Notes: a model not told the origin generated them from the sequence alone. A stretch of DNA of 64,000 nucleotides from Prosapia bicincta (GCA_036971475.1 JBAIZL010000010.1:4425282-4489281), one strand, 5' to 3'; positions 47,255-59,706 are shown, counted from the stretch's first letter. Numbers and translations are program-made.

Positions 47255-47460
47255 GATGGAAAAATAAATATGATGAATAGTTATTATCTAGAGTACATCC
47301 GTTCATTCTGCAAAACCTAACAATAGTTGAAGAGCGAGTCAACTGTTGTTGGGTTAACATTGTCAGTGCTAGATGAGATTCTAGCGAAATCTTGGAACTG
47401 CGGTTATATGCACTGATGAATGAACGGATACTCCTGATAATAACTATTTATCATATATTA
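47255..47460. repeat. Foldback around 110-bp spacer, PLE-start-like arm
   Basis: The left arm atgatgaatagttattatct, then catccgttcattc, mirrors the right arm gaatgaacgg, then ctgataataactatttatc. The left arm (cacggatggaaaaataaata, tgatgaatagttattatcta) also matches the start of the PLE at 53357. The LINE 3' end follows at about 47461. Confidence 0.65.
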
Positions 47461-47546
47461 TTACTAATACTCGGAGGGACCTAATCGGTGTAGAGCACTT
47501 AGCTGCAGCCTTTGTACTCTCTTCCCATCCCTACCACAGGACTAAC

Positions 47547-48518
47547 TTAGTGGATACCTACCTCTTTGCAGAAATCAAGTACCCACCTAATCCTAAATCT
47601 TCTGATATCCTCTGGTGTACTTACCTGCCAGCTAAACGATTTTCTCCTTGCAGCTCCCAAAGCAGGGCACTCACAGAGTACGTGGATTGGGCTTTCCTCT
47701 TCGTCCTCGTCGCATCTCTTGCACACAGAGGACCTAGATTTTCCAATTTTGTATTGGAATCCCCTCAGATTTCCATGGCCTGTGACCAGCTCACAGTAAC
47801 TCCGAGTAACTACAGTAACTCTGAGTTGATGTCTACTTAAAAAGAGTAGTTCTTTGCCCCACAAATCTCCTGAATAACCCCAGAGTAGCTTGGATTTGTT
47901 ACACCCCAAGGTTGCATTCCATTCTTCCCTACACAACCTGTCTATATGGGCCGTGATCCTCTTTCGCCCCTCCTGAGGCGGCATGCCCACTGCCCTCAGC
48001 AACGGTCCTTGAGTTACACACCCTTGTTTTGTTAAGGCGTCAGCTCTCTCATTCTCTATCCAGCCAGACTGTCCTGGAATCCAGGTTAGGTTGAGTGAAT
48101 TATACTTACTCAGCTCTGCTAGAGAAGCCATAGTCTCAGCCACCAACCTAGAGCTGGTATTAGCCTTACCTAAAGCCTTCAGAGCTGCCTGACTGTCCGA
48201 GCAAATCCAGATGGTCTTGCCCCTCCTGCCAGACCCTATTATTTCCTCAGCACATAGTTTGATCGCAAGCACTTCCCCCTGGAAGACAGAGTTGCAGTCC
48301 TCCAGGCGATGACAAAATCTGTCTTGGTGTCTCGGTCTACTAAATCCTGCTCCCACTCCTTCCTTCATCTTGGACCCATCGGTGAACCAGATTTCACCAT
48401 GTCTGGGTCTATACTCCGCCCATGCCTCTCTTGCAGGAATAAGGATTTTGTAGTTTCCTTTTTCCCTCTTAAGAGACAGTATCTTATCCTGAGGTTCTAT
48501 CCAGAGCTCCTTCAGTGA
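47547..48518 (-). pseudogene. LINE ORF2, RNase H domain
   Basis: The frame reads through IWFTDGSKMKEGVGAGF (first D), FQGEVLAIKLCAEEII (E), WICSDSQAALKAL (second D) and WIPGQSGWIENERADALT (last D), the RNase H signature. It then has a C-terminal Cys/His cluster CKRCDEDEEESPIHVLCECP, common at the end of such ORF2 proteins. It is in a different frame from the RT stop at 48512, so one frameshift joins them. Confidence 0.9.
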
Positions 48519-49876
48519 ATCCCCAAATAGCTATTTATGAAGTTTGCTACTTGTCTTCCACTGCCCGGTACAACTTGGCCAGTTTTCAGTGCCTCCATCC
48601 TAATATGAAGACTCAAGGATGGAAAACCCAACATAACCCTCATGGCTGCACATGGTGTTCTTCTCCTTGTAGCTGTTATGCCTCTAAGGAAGAGCCACTG
48701 CGCGCGGTCCAGCGTTCTTCTACTTGTTTCTTTCTGTGCCCTGTCCCACCAAATGATTGAGGCAAAGATCAACCTCGGCACCACAATGGCGGAATAAATC
48801 CAGTTCATCTGACGTGGACCCAAACCCCATCTCGTGCCTATTGCTCCTATGCATTGCCAGAATGTAGCTATGGCTTTTTTGCACTCATCCTCCAAGTGCT
48901 TATGCCAGAGTAGCTTCCTATCCAGAATAACTCCCAGATATTTAGCGCTCTCAACGTAGCTTATTTTGGTATTACCAACTTCCATCATCTCCAGCGATTT
49001 AGTTTTATATCGCCTAGTGAAGATGAGTACCACAGATTTCTCTCCTTGAATGCATAATGCATTCTCCCTGCACCATGCTTCTGTTACCTTGAGTGCCTCT
49101 TGAAGCAGGTTTTTGAGGACCTTTTCAAATGGTCCCCTAACAAGGATAGCTATATCATCCGCATATCCTACCACCTTGACACCCATTCCACTGAGCGTCC
49201 TTAGTACGCCATCCACAACAAGGCTCCACAGCAGAGGGGATAACACTCCACCCTGCGGGCAGCCCTCCAAGACCATCCCATTTACCTCCATGCACCCCAA
49301 CCAGGATGCAGTACTTATAAGGTTTTCCAAGGAACTCATAATCCAATTTATAATTCCATCAGAAATCCCGTGATCCATAGCTGCTCTCTTGATAGCCAGT
49401 CTAGAGGTACTATTAAAAGCCCCCTCCACATCAAAAAAAGCCCCAATACATATCCCCTTGTTGTTGATCTGACCCTCAATAAAGTCCACGACCGACAACG
49501 TCTCCACTGGCCTACCAGTTCGGTAGGCGTGTTGGTCCTGATGAAGCGGATACCTCTTCAAAGGTCCCACCTTCAAATAGTGGTCCACCAGCCTTTCCAG
49601 TGTCTTTAACAAAAAAGATGTAAGGCTAATAGGTCTGAAGTCCTTTACCTCTGTGTAACTTTTCCTCCCCGGTTTGGGGATAAAGATAACTTTCGTTTTG
49701 AGCCACTGCCCGGGCGTGTAACCCAAGGCAACACAGCCCCTGAGTAGTCCTGTCAGTGGCCCTATTATTTCCTCCAAGCTATTTTGTAGTAGTGCTGGAG
49801 TAATATTGTCTAATCTAGGCGCTTTAAAAGGCTCAAAAGACAGAATCGCCTCTCTCACCTTTTGTGCTGAGATCAC
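48512..49876 (-). pseudogene. LINE ORF2, reverse transcriptase domain
   Basis: 454 residues with the RT blocks in order: KTKVIFIPKPGRKSYTEVKD, FRPISLTSFLLKTLERL, GAFFDVEGAFN (D149), GCPQGGVLSPLLW and VVGYADDIAILVRG (YADD 238-241), followed by YLGVILDRKL and the thumb. All catalytic residues are present. It is a segment of the ORF2 polyprotein; the first methionine is not the real start. Confidence 0.93.
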
Positions 49877-50117
49877 CTGCCCAGCAATATTCCAGTCCGC
49901 CCATAGCCCAGTATGGCGGAGGTTTTGAGCACCGTCCCCTACCAGTCTAATACTGGTAACTGGGAAAACTGTTCCTCATAAGCAGACGCAGAGTTTCCTC
50001 CAGGGTGTCAGTAAAGCTACCATCAGTCTTCTTGACAAACTTAAGCTCTCCCCTCAGTCCACCTGCTAACACCTTAAACAGTCTAGCAGTGTCACTCAGT
50101 GTGCTTGTCTCTGAGCA

Positions 50118-50597
50118 TCACTTTTCCCAAGAAGCACATTTAACCTCTTTTACAAGATTTTTATAGAGACCCTGGCTGTCTTTATATGCCTGCCAGGTCC
50201 CCGCCGTTTTCTTCTTCTTTGCTCTATTAAAGAGCCTTCTAGTTTCTTTCCGTCTTGCCTCTAACATGCTGTTCCACTTAAGCTTACAACGCCCAGTGTT
50301 TATCCGCGAGAGAGGGCAATTTTCCTCAAATGACATGGAAATTGCAGTCCTGATGTAGGAAATTGCAGTCCTGATGTAGGCCTCAGTATTTTCCAGTTCG
50401 TTTGATATACCATATTTACCACGGAAGTCTGACATCCGCCTCCTCACCGAGGACTTAAAACCTTTCCAGTTTGTCCTTCTCGGGTTCCTAAGCCACACCA
50501 CATGGGGGACAACTCCCCTCATCGTAGCAGTGATGATCCGGTGATCAGACATAGAGGGCTCATCCGAAACCTGCCAGTCATGCAACCACCTTACCAT
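50118..50597 (-). pseudogene. LINE ORF2, endonuclease end and linker
   Basis: MVRWLHDWQVSDEPSMSDHR contains the SDH motif that closes the AP-endonuclease active site. A linker with RRNRR-type charged residues follows. A 20-base tandem duplication at 50341-50381 repeats the peptide YIRTAIS twice. The start is offset from the endonuclease stop by a short repeat of aagatggt around 50596-50630. Confidence 0.88.
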
Positions 50598-50628
50598 CTT
50601 TCCTTACCATCTTTCTATCACCATCTTT

Positions 50629-51230
50629 CTAGAAGGTGATATCTAGTACCTCCATTCTGTTTGAAGTGACAAATGTTGGCTCGGCACCTGTGTTTAATAC
50701 CACAAGGTTTTCTTCAATCAAGAAGGCGAAGAGCTCCTCACCTCGCTCATTTGTGTCTGTGCTGCCCCACACCTCATTATGAGCATTGGCATCACAGCTC
50801 ACTAAGATTTCTATATTCCTCTCCCTGCAGTACCGTAGTAACTTACGTAATTCTGCAGGGAGCGATTCTTTATTGTGGGCGCAATAAGTTGAGATCACGA
50901 TAAACTCCCTGCTCCCACTTACCTCGCTCTTACCTCGAATTCTAACCACAGCAAGGTCTCTAGTTGAGAATTCTTGAATCAGCGTGGCTTCTAGTCCTCT
51001 GACTATCACACATGCTCTGTGCCCTTCATGTTCCCCACTTGTGTAGTCAGACCCAGCTGCAGTTCGACCCCTTATATGGTTTCTGATCAGCCACGGTTCT
51101 TGCACCAGTGCAAGCGCTGGTAATGGGTGCCTCATATTTAAGCACCTGGTTAGGACCACCGAGGCGCTTTTACTGTGGTACAAGTTAATCTGCAGGATCA
51201 TTGCTTGAGGGTCAGCCATAACCAACTGAC
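50629..51230 (-). pseudogene. LINE ORF2, apurinic-type endonuclease domain
   Basis: The domain starts MADPQAMILQINLYHSKSAS and has LALVQEPWLIRN (catalytic E), RACVIV, VISTYCAHN, LVSCDANAHNEVWGS (D and N) and GAEPTFVT. It ends in a stop after EVLDITF just before the SDH motif that continues in 50597-50118. It would nick the target for reverse transcription. The open frame extends upstream to 51363 across the ORF1 end. Confidence 0.92.
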
Positions 51231-51232
51231 CC

Positions 51233-52270
51233 CTACACCTTCTCCTGATTCTCTCTCTCGTCTTTCTCTTCCGGGTCTTTAGAGTTCCACTTAAAAGTGA
51301 CCTCTGCAGTCCCCAGGAAGGCTTTCCCATCTCTTGCCTTAAGTTGTCTGGCCGATGCCTCATCCAATCCTAGGCAGAGGAGGCTTGCAGGTCCCCGCTC
51401 AATGCACTGTAGGATCTTCCACTTCGAAGTGTCAATTTCTGGGTTTTGCATCCCCATGAGCTTGACAAACTGAGTGGCCTCCCTTTTTGGTGGTGGTACG
51501 AGCACTGTCATTTTCACCCTTTTGATCAGTTCATCAGGCAGGACTAGCCTTGCCTGAGTCCCGTCCTTGAGCTTAACTGACGATACCACTTCTCTCAGCC
51601 ATTTTGCCGATTCCTACTCAGCACAAATAAATGCTGCGACTCCAACCCTTAAGTAAGTGTCTCTGAACCGTGGAACAAAACCTCCACTAGGAGTGTCCAG
51701 AATCTGGTCCATGACAGTGCCCTTGAGGTGGTCGAACGCCTCCATCTCCATCCTCAAGCCTACACTATCCCCAAAGTTCACTAGAACCCTCGGTAGGTTG
51801 GCGGAGATTGACGAGAAAGACAGACCTCCTGACCCAACAGGCATAGACCCTTGTCTATTCCTTTTGGCCTCCGACTCTGGAGTAGGATTAGAAGTACTCC
51901 TTTCCTTTCTTTTCCTCTCTTTCTCTTGTCGTACTAAGGTCCTACCGGATCCACTGGCTTCCGGGACGACAGGGCAGGTTCAAGCCCCAGTCTCCGTCAA
52001 ACCCTTCTGCTGCCTGGATGGGTGTTTCATCAGAGGGGGTGACGGTGGTTCACTGCCCTCCGCCTCTGCCTTCTTTGTTTCCTCATGGTAGGAAAGCCAG
52101 AGTGCCTTCCTCCTTTGTGCCCCACTCATTCCTCTAGTTGCCTTCGCAACTAGTTTTCCATCTGTCTCTACAGGGGCCGAAGCCACATCCATTCGGACAG
52201 ATTCATCAGTAGGTTCTAAGCCCTGACCAGTTAAGTTTATTTTTTTTGTTTCTGCCAAGTGAGTTCCCAT
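51233..52270 (-). pseudogene. LINE ORF1, DUF4780-like
   Basis: Three pieces of one protein: MSGAQRRKALWLSYHEETKK (52270-51980), a middle part SFSSISANLPRVLVNFGDSV with YLRVGVAAFIC (51844-51614), and LVLPDELIKRVKMTVLVPPP, SKWKILQCIERGPASLLCLG (51589-51233). The K/R-rich start and this end are typical of DUF4780 proteins, the ORF1 of several insect LINEs, probably an RNA-binding partner of the element RNA. Frames change near 51980 and 51610. Confidence 0.75.
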
Positions 52271-52706
52271 GAGCAGCTAGGGAAATAAAGGTCTGTCGCC
52301 GCAGAGCCCAGCTTACAGCGGTAAGGCAACTTAAGTACTCAGGGGTGGCGCCAGGTGAACCTGAGGCTCCATTAAAGACCCTCCTTACCCTGAAGGCCAC
52401 GAATCTACATTGGCAGGGATCGCATAACACCATCAGATCGGGGTGTATATGCCCATCCAGACCACCAACCTGGATGGGGGGGTGCTTCTTGGTTGCCGCC
52501 CGCAAGGGAAGGGCAGAGCGAGAGCCTGGAAGATAACAGCCCTTCAAGTGCTAGGATAGGCCCCTTTTTTTGAGCCCCCTTCATGCACTCACACATTTTC
52601 CTGGACTTCCCGTTTATAGGGAGCCACATACGTACAGCTACGCTCCACCCGTCCCCCACGCCAGGATTAAGCCTCTCCACCTCGTCAAGGTCATAGGAGA
52701 GGATTT

Positions 52707-52710
<4 letters not shown>

Positions 52711-52759
<49 letters not shown>

Positions 52760-52909
52760 ATATATATCGCAATTTGTATTCTTGTGTATTAATAAAGAAC
52801 TAAGTCAAAATACAAATACAAGAATTATAATTGAATTTACAATTCAATTGTACATACAATTGAATTGTAAATTCAATTATAATTCTTGTATTTGTATTTT
52901 GACTTAGTT

Positions 52910-52955
<46 letters not shown>

Positions 52956-53067
52956 TTGATATTTAACGTTATCCATTGTTTTTCCGTTGCACTGACTTTA
53001 TGAAGTTAATATATTACTATGTAAGTAAAATGGTGGATAAAATTACTTACATAGTAATATATTAACG

Positions 53068-53128
<61 letters not shown>

Positions 53129-53265
53129 ACGTTGTCCATTTCATATTGCACTTAGTGGTGGAAAAAATTATTTACAAGTAATAATAATAACTTCATATAT
53201 ATTCTTGAATTTTGTAGTCCATAACGTTCGGTGAATCTTATTAATCACTTAAACAATCACTCAAC

Positions 53266-53356
<91 letters not shown>
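52711..53356. repeat. Array of (AT)n blocks separated by palindromic units
   Basis: AT runs lie at about 52711-52769 (with GT), 52916-52952, 53072-53126 and 53270-53354. Between the first two is a perfect-looking palindrome centred near 52845, built of the PLE-type tail tcgcaatttgtattcttgtg, aagtcaaaatacaaatacaa and its inverse. Between the next two is a second palindrome, gttaatatattactatgtaa / ttacatagtaatatattaac, around aatggtgga. The third spacer (cttcatatatattcttgaat, taacgttcgg) is single. The last AT run ends at the PLE start. Confidence 0.85.
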
Positions 53357-55290
53357 CACAGATGGAAAAATATGATGAATAGTTATTATCTGGAGAGTTT
53401 TATGTACTTTCTAATAGTTCTATCCATATGGCCAAAAAACGATTTAAAATACGTAAAAGCAGATAAAGGTAATACTACAGTTATTATCCATAGCCAGGAT
53501 TTAAACGATAAAATTAATGAATTCATTACGGCAAACAACATCTCAGAAACAAATAAAGACCCAGCAAACAAATATCACAACACAGTCAAACACATAATTA
53601 ATTCAACTAAACACGTAATATCTAAAACACAAACAAAATACCTTAAAGCAATAAGACCAATAAGACGGCACTTACCTTACAAGCACTTCCTAAACTACAT
53701 AAACAAAGAACACCAATACGACTGATAATCAACAGCCAACTATCAACTGCACACAAACTAGCACGCCATATGGATAGAACTAATAGAAAGTACATAAAAC
53801 TAGACACACACACAGATATAAAGAACACAATAGATCTAGTAAACAAAATAAAGAAGATTGAAATCGCTCATAACTCAACCCTGGGATTGTTTGACATCAC
53901 AAACCTATATACCAATATCCCAGTCACTGAAACACTAAACATATTACGAGACAATCTAAGATTTAACAACACTCCAGAAAAAATCACAAAAGAAATCATA
54001 TACATTTTGAACACCATTACACAACAGAACTACTTCACTCACAACAACAAATATTACACACAGAAACAAGGCCTACAAATGGGTTCACCGATTTCAACCA
54101 TTCTTGCAGAAGTATTCCTACAACATATAGAACGGAATAAAATCATAAATAACAACCGCGCAGATAAGATAATATACTGGCACAGATATGTAGACGACAT
54201 TATAATACTATACCGAGGAAACATAAGACAATGCCAACAACTCCAAACACATATAAACAAAGTACACAAAAATAACCAGTTCACTGCAGAGTTTGAAAAT
54301 AAAAAAACATTGAATTTCTTAGACATTACCATAACAAAAAACCAAAACAAACATGAATTCAACATATACCGCAAGCCAACCATGACAGACACACTGATGC
54401 ACAATGCATCGAACCACGAAATACAACATAAACACGCAGCATTTAAACATTTACTACACAGACTAAATAAAACACCTATGTCCAAAACTAACTACACAGA
54501 GGAACTAAACACAATCAAATATTTAGCTCACAAAAATGGATATGACAATTATTTAATAGACAAACTACACAGAAAAATACTCAACAAGAACAGTAACAAC
54601 AACATAAAGAACAAAAACACGAACACAAACAAATTCATCACCCTCACATACATAAACAAAATTACAAATAAAATAGCACACCAATTCAAAAAACCAGGAT
54701 ACAATGTAGCTTACAGAACAACAAATAAAAGCTAAACAGCTATCAGATACAGCATTAACAACAATACCAACACATACAATAACCCAGGAGTAAACAAACT
54801 AAAGTGCAACAACTGCAATAAGTTCTACATTGGACAAACAGGCAGATCTTTTGCCGAAAGATATAAAGAGCACAAAAGCGCACTGCACACTACTATTGAA
54901 TCCACCTTAGCAATCACCTCATGGACACTAAACACTCATGCAAAAGTATGGAAAATAACATGAGCATCCTCCACACATTCAACAAAGGTCATAAATTAAA
55001 CACACTAGAACAGTATGAAATATATAGACATAGCAACACACATAAAAATGACATCTTAAATGAACAAACACACGGCACAGATCACACATACTCTTTAATT
55101 ACATCACTTTTAACTTTCAAAATAATGGTACCGATGAAGCGCAACTGCAGCATTCCTAGCAGCAAAAATACGAGGCTGAAGAAGTAGTAAGACGAAAACG
55201 TTTCCTCCAAGTGTAAGTTAACAATTTAACAACTTTTTTGTTAACAAAAAGTCTGGTCGCAAGTAATATCAAAAGTGTAATAAGAATAAA
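53357..55290 (+). pseudogene. Nearly complete Penelope-like element
   Basis: The + strand reads the PLE RT N-terminus ([20 protein letters not shown]), a frame change near 53690-53770, then the palm with FDITNLYTNIPVTET (D42 of the frame at 53770), QGLQMGSPISTILAEVF and YVDD (140-143), then KHEFNIYRKPTMTD. After a stop at 54733 the GIY-YIG endonuclease follows in other frames: VNKLKCNNCNKFYIGQTGRS, then ERYKEHKSAL and LEQYEIYRHSNTHKND. The tail has ggctgaagaagtagtaagac then gaaaacgtttcctcc and runs to about 55290. It is the best PLE copy of the window, with three or four frame breaks. Confidence 0.92.
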
Positions 55291-56750
55291 TTTACATCTC
55301 GGACAGAGAGTAGGTTAAAAAATAGGCACTATAACCTAGGTTGTGATTAATAAAGCTGTGACTAAACTGAAAAAAAAACATTAGATGTTGGTTCTGTAAA
55401 ACAAAAAAGAAATCGACAAAGGGCGTCAACTATATCTCCTAAATCAACAGATTTCCAAGATTCCATTTTTAAAAAAATTGTGACGGAATATGAGGAATGA
55501 AAACCTGAATCTTCATAAAAAATTACCTGGGAGAATGAGGATCAGGTTAGAGATGGACAGTGACCCAGTAATAGCTCTCTTGCAAGTTGTAATTTTATTT
55601 TATTCAATAAAATAATATTAATATTAGTCACCACATTCTAAAACAAATTGGGACAGTTACTTAAAAATATTAAAAATTATTTGAATTTGTTCATTAATAA
55701 TATATGTAAATAAAAGGGTAAAGAGATCAGATTTTTACAATCTTAGAAACATGTATAAAAATGTTCTAGGTGATCTGCGCAGAAGGTTAATTGTAGCAGT
55801 GTAACTAAAACTGTCACCCTACATAGCCATGACCTTACTATCTTGTTAAAATGCTTTAAATTCAAGGAAGATGGATTATGCATAGAGGTTTCTCTAAAAA
55901 AAAAAAATCAGTAGTAATGTTCAGTTAAGATTTTTGTATACAAATTATTTAAAATGAGTTCTGAAAGTAATATTTTTATTTTTGCATTAATTAATTACAT
56001 CTCTCTTTCAAGCCGATCTAAACAGGAACATGGCGGAAAGAGGAGGCAAAAATTATCAACTCTACATAAGTTTGACAATCTTGAATGTATTCAATTAAAA
56101 AATATAATAATTCAGTTACCGTCTCCACTTTTATTGGTAGATAATTTAAAAACTCATTACTTTTAGTAATAGCGCAATTGGTCTTTGGTTTAGTTCCTCA
56201 TAGTAAAAAAATAAGAAACCTATCCTGTCCCTTTTTAGAAATTGCAGATAATTTTATCATAGTTGTATTGTCTGCTGCATTCAAAATAGTTTTGTAAATG
56301 CATTCACAATAAATTCAATGTTGGTCGAAGATAATTCATGTTATCACAAGATAGTCAAAACATATTTTCCCTTATATTCTTACTGGATAGAGTATACCCT
56401 TTTTTATATTAAGAAACAATCCTTTCTTTCTATTATCTTACCTCAACCGTTTTTTACTGATGTAATTTGTTTTGATGTAATGATATTTTGAGGAATGTAC
56501 CCTTTCCTAGTGTCTGATAGTAATACTCAAAGAGAACTGCCACATGATCTGTTGGTAGTGCTACGTCATTGACCTAGATGACACTAGAATATAGTCATGA
56601 ACTTAAACTGTCAGCATATTTATTTGAATATTGATTTTTAGAAGATTTTTTTTACGTTATAGTTTTTAAAAGGTTGTTTTATAATCATTTTTATTTGTAT
56701 GTTTTACTAATATAAACTAAACAAGGAAAGAGAACAACTGTATAAAATAA
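55291..56750. other. No recognisable gene
   Basis: AT-rich with one short unrecognised frame (55954-56166). No repeats with clear borders were seen. Confidence 0.5.
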
Positions 56751-56820
56751 AATACTCCACTCTAAATCTCACCACACATTATTTTTTAATAAATACAAAC
56801 ACACTCGTTCATAACACATT

Positions 56821-56870
56821 CAGACTAGTTTAGGCGACAATGTCGCCTTCCTCAGTGCTTGGCTACTACC
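56821..56870 (-). ncRNA. Hammerhead-ribozyme-like motif (PLE type), candidate
   Basis: On the - strand: CUGAGGA (56855-56849), one A, a six-pair stem GGCGAC/GUCGCC with a three-base loop (56847-56833), then UAAAC, UA, GUC (56832-56823). Apart from U in place of the G of GAAA and the extra A before the stem, this is the order of a type I hammerhead with a very short helix III. Helix I is poorly paired. Many PLEs carry such ribozymes in their terminal repeats. Activity is unlikely for this exact copy. Confidence 0.45.
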
Positions 56871-57002
56871 AACATATTTCGATAAGCTATCATACAACAA
56901 TAAAACAAACAAGATAAAACAAAATGTCAAGCAATAGGAAATAATCTAACCATGGAGCACATAACTCCATACTCAGGTAAGTTATCTATTTTACATTATT
57001 GT

Positions 57003-58420
57003 TATTATTATTATTATTATTTTGCGATCGAAAACGTTCTGTCTCAGTAAGTTTTAACAAATTTACTAAATATAAAGTTCGGATAGTCATAAACTATTGT
57101 GTAATTGATTAATTATTATTTTGTTCTTTTTTTAAGACTGGGTTAATTAACAAATTTCAAGATGTCTCAGTAAACAATGACTCGGGCCCAGTCCATGGTT
57201 TCTCACTTTTGTTTCAGAATTTTGTGTTGTTTCGCTAAAAATTTGATTTATTGCTGTGTTTCCTGTTTATTGATATTCTTATTATATTTTTATTCAGTGT
57301 AAATGAGATGTTTTTCGCATTGTCAGGTGTTACCTCTGTATAATGTTACGATCGCAACACCCAACAATGAGAAAAACTCCTCATTTACACTAATAAAATA
57401 CACCCAAAACTCTACTTCACCTCAGAGATTGAAACCAACCGATCCCTAAACTTCCTCGACCTAACCATAACAAAGAGCCACACACAAAAACACAGCTTCA
57501 ACATTTACAGGAAACCCACAATGACAGACACACTTATCCACAACACCTTATACCACCCTGTGCAACACAAACACGCTGCCTTCAGATCCATGCTCCATAG
57601 ACATAAGAAGTCCCAATGACCACAGACAACATAAACAAAGAACTAGATACCATTGAAAATTTAGCATACATGAATGGATACAACACCACAATAATAGACA
57701 AACTATGGCACAATATACAAAAAAACACTAAAATGAACACTACAGACAAGGAAAACAAATACATCACATTACCATACATAAACAAAACAACAAATAAAAT
57801 AGCCAGCAAATAAAAAAAACAGGATACAAAATAGCATACAAAACTAATAACAAGTTACAATACAAAGTACAACACCACACCAACAACAAAGATAAACTAC
57901 AAGCACCAAGGGTATACAAACTAAACTGCGACAAATGCAAAAAATTCTATATTGGACAAACAGGTCGCAGCCTTAAACAAAGAGTTGAGGAGCACAAACA
58001 GAACACCAACTCAGCATTTTACAATCATATAAAAGAAACAGGACACAAATACACAGACATTTTACCATAACCTAGAAATCCTACACATCAACGAAAAAGG
58101 ACCACATCTCAACACACTAGAACAATATGAAATTTACAGACACACAAAAACACAAAGTACAAACATATCAAACAAACAAACACAATACAAATCACACATA
58201 CTCTTTAATACTATCGAAAACCTGCCTTTAAAACCGTCACCGCTTGACCCGACATCTCCAAGCAGAAGACATTGATGAAGATCGCAATATGATGAAGACA
58301 CATAGTTATCAAAAACGTTCTGTCTGAGTAAAATTTCACAAATTTACAAAATTTAAAGTTCAGATAGTCATAAACTATTGTTAAAGTGATTAATTAAGAT
58401 TCACTGATTCATTAAAATTC
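57003..58420 (+). pseudogene. Penelope-like element with tail copies at both ends
   Basis: A (TTA)n run is followed at 57027 by gcgatcgaaaacgttctgtc and ttcggatagtcataaactat, the same tail as at 58310-58390, here in direct orientation, as expected for PLE pseudo-LTRs. Between them the + strand reads the RT end (ENLAYMNGYNTTIIDKLWHN, TLPYINKTTNKIA) and the GIY-YIG domain YKLNCDKCKKFYIGQTGRS, EEHKQNTNSAFYNHIKETGH. The catalytic palm is missing and frames are broken. The piece 57111-57340 is not PLE-like and may be another insertion. Confidence 0.8.
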
Positions 58421-58554
58421 ACTACAAAATTTAAGAAAATATTTATATAAATAAGTTTAATGAATTTCTCCTAGACCTACAAATTTTATCATGTTTTAGT
58501 CTTACCTTTTGTATCTTAAATAAAAGTAAAACACTTATTGAATGTATAATAAAT

Positions 58555-58770
58555 TAAACACTTTTTAAATGTTTTAAACTTGCCTATTGTAGCACTTACT
58601 TTGCTTGTTGAGGACGGCCGTTTCGGGAGAAGAGACACATCTCCCGAAACGGCCGTCCTCAACAAGCAAAGTAAGTGCTACTATAGGCAAGTTTAAAACA
58701 TTTAAAAAGTGTTTAGTGATTACTAGTAGCTCACACGAAGATGGAATCAATAAATGTGTATAATAAACTC
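58555..58770. repeat. Inverted dimer of PLE tail
   Basis: Left arm 58555-58627 and right arm 58634-58712 are nearly exact inverted copies around ggagaagagacacatctccc. Each holds gaaacggccgtcctc, agtaagtgctac and gcaagtttaaaaca. Only the right arm continues into the outer tail actagtagctcacacgaag. It is the cleanest member of the inverted-dimer family (see 12423 and 30316). Confidence 0.85.
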
Positions 58771-58899
58771 TTAGTAGCATAAAATTTAATTTTCATATTT
58801 AAGAATAATTTCCCTCTTAAAGTAAGTATGTAGGCAAACCATATATTACTTACTAATAACTAATATAACTCAAATTATTTGGCATGTAATCTGCAATTT

Positions 58900-58978
58900 A
58901 CGTTTAAGAATTTGAGGGTTCCTGGAAATGTAGCAACCGATGAGGGGTTCCTTTAAAAAATTTTGTTAGGAACCACTG
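58900..58978. repeat. hAT-type terminus fragment
   Basis: The inverse of 58978-58900 starts CAGTGGTTCCTAAC, then AAAGGAACCCCTCATCGG, the familiar look of hAT ends. No partner end was found nearby. Confidence 0.5.
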
Positions 58979-59705
58979 TACTAGATGATCACCTCAAAAC
59001 TACAAATACAAAAAACCTACTGGCATTACCAGCAGATGTTTTTTAAACTACTTCTGCCATTGTATTCATATATATTTCAGAATTGTTTGTTGTGTACAAT
59101 ATTTTCAGTATTTATAATTTGTCATTTTGTCTGCAATTAGCTAGTGCAAAACTCATCTGCTCAGAAATGTTAGTAAAGTAGGGGTTTTAATAAAGTATGT
59201 AAATCATACAAATGGTAAATCTGAAAAGGTGATTCAGGTGAACAACAAAATAACTTTTAACTTAACAATTTATAAAAAATATTTTTATGAAAAAAATAAT
59301 AAAAATAAATCGTTTCAATATGTTATTCAGATTTTTTGTAATTGCAAATTTAGAGCTTTAATAAAAAAGAATATTTAATCGAAACAGTCTTCACTAGATA
59401 TTAGCAAAATCTGGTTAAAATTCTTTTTCTATATACAGTAGCGGAATTATAAACTCCTCATGAATTTTGATACAAAACCAATCAATTAAAAATATTTGTT
59501 TGGTTATTTAATTCTAGAAAAGATTTTGAAAAGGTTATGCTACTTCTGGGGGCGGTTTGATCCCCAAAACTGCCCCCGCTACTACTTAGTTTAATATACA
59601 TAGAAACAAGAGTTGGACTCTGTTTTCGAAAAGGGACATATCTCCCTTTATGCTATCTAATGGAAATGCTACTTTAAACATTATGTAAGTTTTTAGATAT
59701 TTGTT

Positions 59706-59706
59706 A

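Larger units (their letters stand above)
47461..52700 (-). mobile_element. LINE retrotransposon, nearly full length (R1/LOA/Jockey-like with RNase H)
   Basis: On the - strand, in order: GC-rich 5' UTR (52700-52271), ORF1 with a DUF4780-like domain, ORF2 with apurinic-type endonuclease, RT and RNase H, and a short 3' UTR. A clade with endonuclease plus RNase H after the RT is R1, LOA, I or Jockey-like; I cannot choose between them by eye. The region is clearly richer in GC than its surroundings. Only a few frame breaks are present, so the insertion is comparatively young. An AT microsatellite touches its 5' end. Confidence 0.92.

Noticed and set aside
47550..52536. Open frames on the + strand across the LINE
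   Set aside because: They are the shadow of the - strand ORF1 and ORF2, favoured by the higher GC content.
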